DNA from: Saprospiraceae bacterium | GTDB lineage: Bacteria; Bacteroidota; Bacteroidia; Chitinophagales; Saprospiraceae | Assembly (NCBI GenBank): GCA_020528935.1 | Contig: JAJDFU010000651.1 | Span: 1-9,190, forward strand | Reading direction: 5' to 3' | DNA: 9,190 bases | In this document: positions 6,434-9,190 of the stretch, piece by piece | Layout: each line of letters starts with the position of its first letter | Position numbering within the stretch: position 1 is the stretch's first letter | Notes under the pieces: model-generated | Database searches by the model: none | Told to the model about the DNA's origin: nothing | Seen by the model: only the letters and a program-made list of their open reading frames with translations | Made by a program: the position numbers and the translations under genes

Positions 6434-7297
6434 TCAACCCAACTGTATGATAGCCCGGTAGGTGCTGTCCACCACGGCCGCCATCCGGTCGAAATCCAGC
6501 GTATCCGGGGTGTCGGTGGGTTCGTGGTAATTGGGGTTGCGCAGGAAAGCGGTGTTGTTGATCATCACGGCCGGGTAGCCGAAGGTCCAGTAATTGCGAT
6601 GGTCCGATAAGCCGGCCAGGCCGCCGGCGTAGGGGAAGCTCACCACCTCCACGGGAATGGCGGAGTCGCCGGCCATGAGGGCGTGCACCCGCTCGTTGAA
6701 GGCCCGGTGCTTTTCGATGCCTACGACCACGATGAAATTGCCCGTATCGGGGTATTGCCCGGCAAGGGCGGGATCGGGGAAGGACTGGGAGCCCGGCTCG
6801 TCGGAGAAGTAGCCGATCATGTCGAAGCAGACCATGCCCAGCACATCGCCCCCCTCCTCGTACAGGGTTTCGGCATGGCGGTAGCTTCCCATATCCGGGC
6901 TGCCGAAGAAGGGCGGCTCCTCCAGGCAGTAGGCCACCAGCTCGATGCCGTAGTCCAGTTCGGGCCGTTGCGCGCTCAGCAGGCGGGCCGTCTCCAGCAG
7001 GCCGGCCACTCCGCTGGCATTGTCGTCGGCACCGGGGTAGTCGCCGAACACGTCGTAGTGCGCGCCCACGACCAGTTGCCGCCGGGCCGCCGGCCGGTAC
7101 CGGGCAATGAGATTCCGGTATTCCCGCCCCATCACCGACCAGTGCTGGGTGGACACCTCCAGGCCGGCTTCCTCAAATGCGGCCCGGATGTACCGGGCCG
7201 CCCGCTCCAGCGAGTCCATGTGGCGGTAGCTGCGCGGCGGATGCAGGCCGGTAAGAAAGGCGACATCCTGATGCAGGCGGTCTTTTTCAGCGGGCAT
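6434..7297 (-). CDS. M28-family zinc aminopeptidase/peptidase, no signal peptide
   Basis: The 287-residue product is a complete M28 catalytic domain with all expected two-zinc residues: H80 and D82 in GAHYD, the bridging D91 in PGADDNASG, catalytic E126 and ligand E127 in CLEEPPF, D159 in CFDMIGY and H258 in NYHEPTDTPDTL. The family removes N-terminal residues from peptides or cuts related small amides. Most M28 enzymes of Bacteroidota are exported, but this frame has no signal peptide: an in-frame TAA lies four codons before the ATG at 7297, so no longer start exists. It should therefore act in the cytoplasm. The substrate is open. A LacI-type palindrome lies 18 bases upstream of the start. 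The upstream aldehyde dehydrogenase ends 267 bases away, so separate transcription is likely. The gene is convergent with the lipoprotein pair. Confidence 0.93.
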   Translation of the reverse strand: MPAEKDRLHQDVAFLTGLHPPRSYRHMDSLERAARYIRAAFEEAGLEVSTQHWSVMGREYRNLIARYRPAARRQLVVGAHYDVFGDYPGADDNASGVAGLLETARLLSAQRPELDYGIELVAYCLEEPPFFGSPDMGSYRHAETLYEEGGDVLGMVCFDMIGYFSDEPGSQSFPDPALAGQYPDTGNFIVVVGIEKHRAFNERVHALMAGDSAIPVEVVSFPYAGGLAGLSDHRNYWTFGYPAVMINNTAFLRNPNYHEPTDTPDTLDFDRMAAVVDSTYRAIIQLG

Positions 7298-7315
7298 GAG
7301 AAAGGGTTATGTGAG

Positions 7316-7325
7316 CAAGCGCTTG
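7316..7325. promoter_or_regulatory. 10-base palindrome CAAGCGCTTG, LacI-type operator candidate
   Basis: The perfect palindrome CAAGCGCTTG lies 18 bases upstream of the peptidase ATG at 7297. Its core AAGCGCTT fits the AAnCGnTT pattern typical of LacI/GalR-family operators. A repressor bound here would sit in the leader and block transcription. No regulator gene is in the window. Confidence 0.35.
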
Positions 7326-7405
7326 ATTCACCGGTTTTAACGTGTGGTTGGGCATGGCCAATTTCGTCGGTCAGGGCCCAAGATCCAGGTATTAAGTATA
7401 GCATA

Positions 7406-7440
7406 TCCTACTACCATCTACTTTTTACCTTCTACGACCT
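7406..7440. repeat. Degenerate heptamer tandem repeat (5 units)
   Basis: The stretch divides into five 7-base units: TCCTACT, ACCATCT, ACTTTTT, ACCTTCT and ACGACCT, with a loose consensus ACCTTCT. Four of five begin with AC and all end in T. Short heptamer tracts of this kind are known from intergenic DNA of some bacteria; the role is unknown. Confidence 0.42.
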
Positions 7441-7484
7441 GTAGGTTCTGCCATTCAGCGACGAGCAAATCCCGAACCTCAGGT
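7437..7484. repeat. Imperfect inverted repeat, 11-base-pair stem with one bulge
   Basis: ACCTG-T-AGGTTC (7437-7448) pairs with GAACCTCAGGT (7474-7484): 11 base pairs with a single bulged T at 7442 and a 25-base loop. It begins inside the last unit of the heptamer repeat. No T-run adjoins it, so it is more likely an RNA structure, a binding site or the remnant of a small palindromic element than a terminator. Confidence 0.48.
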
Positions 7485-7522
7485 AAATCAATTGTCTCTC
7501 GCCGGCTCAGAGGCGATGGCGG

Positions 7523-7554
7523 AAGGGCAATAGCATGGGATCGATCTTGCCCTT
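7523..7554 (-). terminator. Possible terminator hairpin after the aldehyde dehydrogenase gene
   Basis: AAGGGCAA (7523-7530) and TTGCCCTT (7547-7554) are perfect 8-base inverted arms with a 16-base loop, starting 10 bases past the stop at 7565. Position favours a terminator of the minus-strand gene. The loop is long and no T-run follows, which weakens the call. Confidence 0.4.
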
Positions 7555-7564
7555 ACCCTCAACC

Positions 7565-9046
7565 TCAATACTTCACACACACATTCTTGGCCTCGGTAAA
7601 GAAGCGCAGGGCTTCGAAGCCGCCTTCGCGGCCCACGCCCGAGTTTTTTACCCCGCCGAAGGGGGTGCGCAGGTCGCGCACCATCCAGCAGTTGATCCAC
7701 ACGATGCCGGCCTGCAGCTGCTCGGCCACGCGGGTGGCGCGGCTGAGGTCCTGCGTCCAGACGGTGGCGCTGAGGCCGTAGCCGGTGCCGTTGGCCAGGG
7801 CCAGGCCTTCCTCCTCGGTGTCGAAGGGCGCGATGGTGACCACAGGGCCGAAGATCTCCTCCTGGTTGGTGCGGCACTGAATGGGCAGGCCCTCGATCAC
7901 GGCCGGCCGGATGAAGAAGCCGCCGGCATGCTCGCCCTTGAGCTCCACGCGCTGCCCGCCGGTGAGGCGGTGGCCGCCCTCTACTTCGGCCAGGGCCAGG
8001 TAGGACTCCACCTTCTCCAGGTGCTGCGCGCTCACCAGGGCGCCCATATCGGTGGTGGAGGCCAGGGGATCGCCCACGCGCAGAAACTCGGTGCGCTTGA
8101 CGAACTCTTCGGTGAAGCGCTCGTAAATGGGCCGCTGCACGTAGATGCGCGAGCCGCAGAGGCAGATCTGCCCGTTGTTGCTGAAGCTGGAGCGCAGGGT
8201 GTCGAACAGCATCTGGTCGAAGTCGCAATCGGCGAAGATGAGATTGGGGTTCTTGCCGCCCAGCTCCAGGGAGAGCTTTTTGAATTTGGGTGCGGCCAGG
8301 CGGGCGATCTGCTCGCCGGTGCGGGTGCCGCCGGTAAAGGAGATGGCCTTCACCTGCTCGTGCTCCACGATGGCCTGCCCGGCCTTACCTCCCAGCCCGT
8401 GCACGATGTTGAGCACGCCGGGCGGCAGCCCGGCCTCCATAGCCGCCTTGCTGAGCAGGAAGGCCGTCATGGGGGTGAGCTCGCTGGGCTTGGCCACCAC
8501 CGTATTGCCGGCGGCCAGGGCCGGAGCGATCTTCCAGGTGAAGAGGTAGAGGGGCAGGTTCCAGGGCGAGATGCAGCCCACCACACCCAGGGGCTGCCGC
8601 AGGGTGTAGTTGACGGCCTGGCTCGGCATGGGGTGCGCCTCGGAAGCAAAGTGCAGGATGGCCGTGGCGAAGAAGCGGAAGTTGGCTTGCGCCCGCGGGA
8701 TGTCCACGCTGCTGGAGAGGGAGAGCACCTTGCCGTTGTCGGTGGTCTCCGCCCGGGCAAAGGCCTCCAGGTTCTGCTCGATCACATCGGCCAGGCGGGA
8801 GAGTATGCGGTAGCGCTTCTGTACGTCCAGCATGCTCCAGGCGGGAAAGGCCTTGGCGGCCGCCTCCACGGCCCGATCCACATCCTCCGGTCCCGAATCG
8901 GGCAGCTGGGAGTACACCTGGCCCGTGGCGGGGTTCACATTGTCCAGGTATTCGCCCGAAGCCGCCGGAATGAGGGCCCCGTTGATGTAGTTTTTGATGT
9001 CTTTCTCCAGGGCTGCAGGTCGCTGGCTTATAGTACGTGGCCTCAA
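7565..9046 (-). CDS. NAD-type aldehyde dehydrogenase, muconate-semialdehyde / ALDH8-like
   Basis: The product, 493 residues from the TTG at 9046, is a full-length aldehyde dehydrogenase. Visible are ISPWNLPL with N163, the cofactor-binding VVAKPSE (K186) and SFTGGTRTG (236-244), general base E261 in LELGGKNP, nucleophile C295 in NNGQICLCGSR, E397 in EEIFGP and the closing PFGGVKNSGVGREGG. The C-terminal CWMVRDLRTPFGG (453-465) and TEAKNVCVKY resemble 2-hydroxymuconate or 2-aminomuconate semialdehyde dehydrogenases and animal ALDH8A1; Arg457 sits where those enzymes hold the substrate carboxylate, by my alignment from memory. A role in catechol or kynurenine breakdown is therefore likely but unproven; no pathway partner is in view. 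The start is odd: between the in-frame stop at 9140-9142 and the conserved KDIKNYING segment there is no ATG or GTG, only TTG at 9046 and CTG at 9010. Confidence 0.94.
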   Translation of the reverse strand: MRPRTISQRPAALEKDIKNYINGALIPAASGEYLDNVNPATGQVYSQLPDSGPEDVDRAVEAAAKAFPAWSMLDVQKRYRILSRLADVIEQNLEAFARAETTDNGKVLSLSSSVDIPRAQANFRFFATAILHFASEAHPMPSQAVNYTLRQPLGVVGCISPWNLPLYLFTWKIAPALAAGNTVVAKPSELTPMTAFLLSKAAMEAGLPPGVLNIVHGLGGKAGQAIVEHEQVKAISFTGGTRTGEQIARLAAPKFKKLSLELGGKNPNLIFADCDFDQMLFDTLRSSFSNNGQICLCGSRIYVQRPIYERFTEEFVKRTEFLRVGDPLASTTDMGALVSAQHLEKVESYLALAEVEGGHRLTGGQRVELKGEHAGGFFIRPAVIEGLPIQCRTNQEEIFGPVVTIAPFDTEEEGLALANGTGYGLSATVWTQDLSRATRVAEQLQAGIVWINCWMVRDLRTPFGGVKNSGVGREGGFEALRFFTEAKNVCVKY

Positions 9047-9059
9047 GCTTTGCGCTTGA
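9043..9059. repeat. Hairpin TCAAGC/GCTTGA over the presumed start of the aldehyde dehydrogenase
   Basis: A perfect 6-base inverted repeat (9043-9048 and 9054-9059) with a 5-base loop includes the TTG codon at 9044-9046 in its stem. On the mRNA this would hide the presumed start codon, either dampening translation or showing that the true start lies downstream, for example at CTG 9010. Confidence 0.45.
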
Positions 9060-9190
9060 AACGTTCCAACTTTTTCAATCGCGGTTTTTGGGACCTCACA
9101 AAACTGCTTCCAAAGGGTAAAGCCCTTTACAACACAAGCCTACAGCCGGTGACGGATCGCCAGGACAGCTACACTACCACTTCTCCCAAA
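9047..9190. other. Upstream region of the aldehyde dehydrogenase, no gene seen
   Basis: These last 144 bases carry no frame I can support. They hold overlapping inverted repeats: AAAGGG/CCCTTT around TAAAG (9112-9128) and GTAAAG/CTTTAC around CC (9117-9130). On the minus strand a short open run (LKKLERFKRKA then stop) ends just past the presumed start and could be the tail of another frame, but it has no upstream continuity that I can establish. The stretch may be leader or promoter DNA or part of a dispersed repeat. Confidence 0.4.

Larger units (their letters stand above)
7298..7564. other. Intergenic region with repeats and hairpins
   Basis: These 267 bases between two minus-strand genes hold no gene I can support. 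From right to left (the direction of transcription) they contain an inverted repeat just past the aldehyde dehydrogenase stop (7523-7554), a long imperfect inverted repeat (7437-7484), a degenerate heptamer tandem repeat (7406-7440) and a perfect palindrome ahead of the peptidase start (7316-7325). The density of repeats is higher than in the other gaps of the window. Confidence 0.55.

Noticed and set aside
6683..7444. A 253-codon plus-strand open frame opposite the M28 peptidase
   Set aside because: The peptidase on the other strand has every catalytic residue; this frame has the same His/Val-rich shadow composition and no domain.
7488..8228. A 246-codon minus-strand frame overlapping the 3' part of the aldehyde dehydrogenase
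   Set aside because: It is the same strand in another frame and is extremely Arg-rich, the usual shadow of a GC-rich gene; the aldehyde dehydrogenase frame has all catalytic residues.
1..9190. A defence, secretion or mobile system encoded by the whole window
   Set aside because: No nuclease, helicase, transposase, recombinase, toxin-antitoxin pair or secretion component is visible; the enzymes are ordinary catabolic types and the gene directions and gaps do not suggest one large operon.

Overview
The window looks like chromosomal DNA of a member of the Bacteroidota, possibly a marine Saprospiria-type organism. Support for this is secretion and lipoprotein signals of the style usual in that phylum, no visible Shine-Dalgarno sequences before the starts, one likely TTG start, and Bacteroidota-like gene content (a VWA lipoprotein, an M28 peptidase, lipoproteins of unknown function). 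The phylum is inferred from these traits; no marker gene is present and the finer placement is a guess.

Layout. Positions 1-3958 are all on the minus strand. Read in the direction of transcription they are: an FAD-linked sugar-lactone oxidase of the D-arabinono-1,4-lactone / L-gulonolactone oxidase family (3958-2444), a VWA-domain lipoprotein (2299-1292), a secreted protein built from two copies of one domain (1097-375), and the first 41 codons of another exported protein that runs off the left edge (125-1). Gaps of 144-249 bases separate them, and a strong hairpin terminator follows the VWA gene, so they are probably not one tight operon. An AT-rich 310-base gap (3959-4268) divides this block from a plus-strand pair of uncharacterised lipoprotein genes (4269-5870 and 5867-6394), which overlap by ATGA and are surely co-translated. 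Convergent to the pair are an M28 zinc peptidase without a signal peptide (7297-6434) and, upstream of it, an aldehyde dehydrogenase resembling the muconate-semialdehyde / ALDH8 branch (9046-7565).

No RNA gene, CRISPR array, transposase or phage gene is visible. The oxidase, aldehyde dehydrogenase and peptidase are recognisable household or catabolic enzymes with intact catalytic residues. The less ordinary parts are: the coupled lipoprotein pair, whose larger member has a buried hydrophobic stretch followed by a Cys-rich CFGSCPTFYV motif; the duplicated-domain exported protein; the aldehyde dehydrogenase, which lacks any ATG or GTG start and is preceded by a stretch rich in inverted repeats; and the 7298-7564 gap, which holds a degenerate heptamer repeat, a long inverted repeat and a LacI-type palindrome. 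No defence or other multi-gene system can be defended from this window; the lipoprotein pair is the best candidate for something undescribed.
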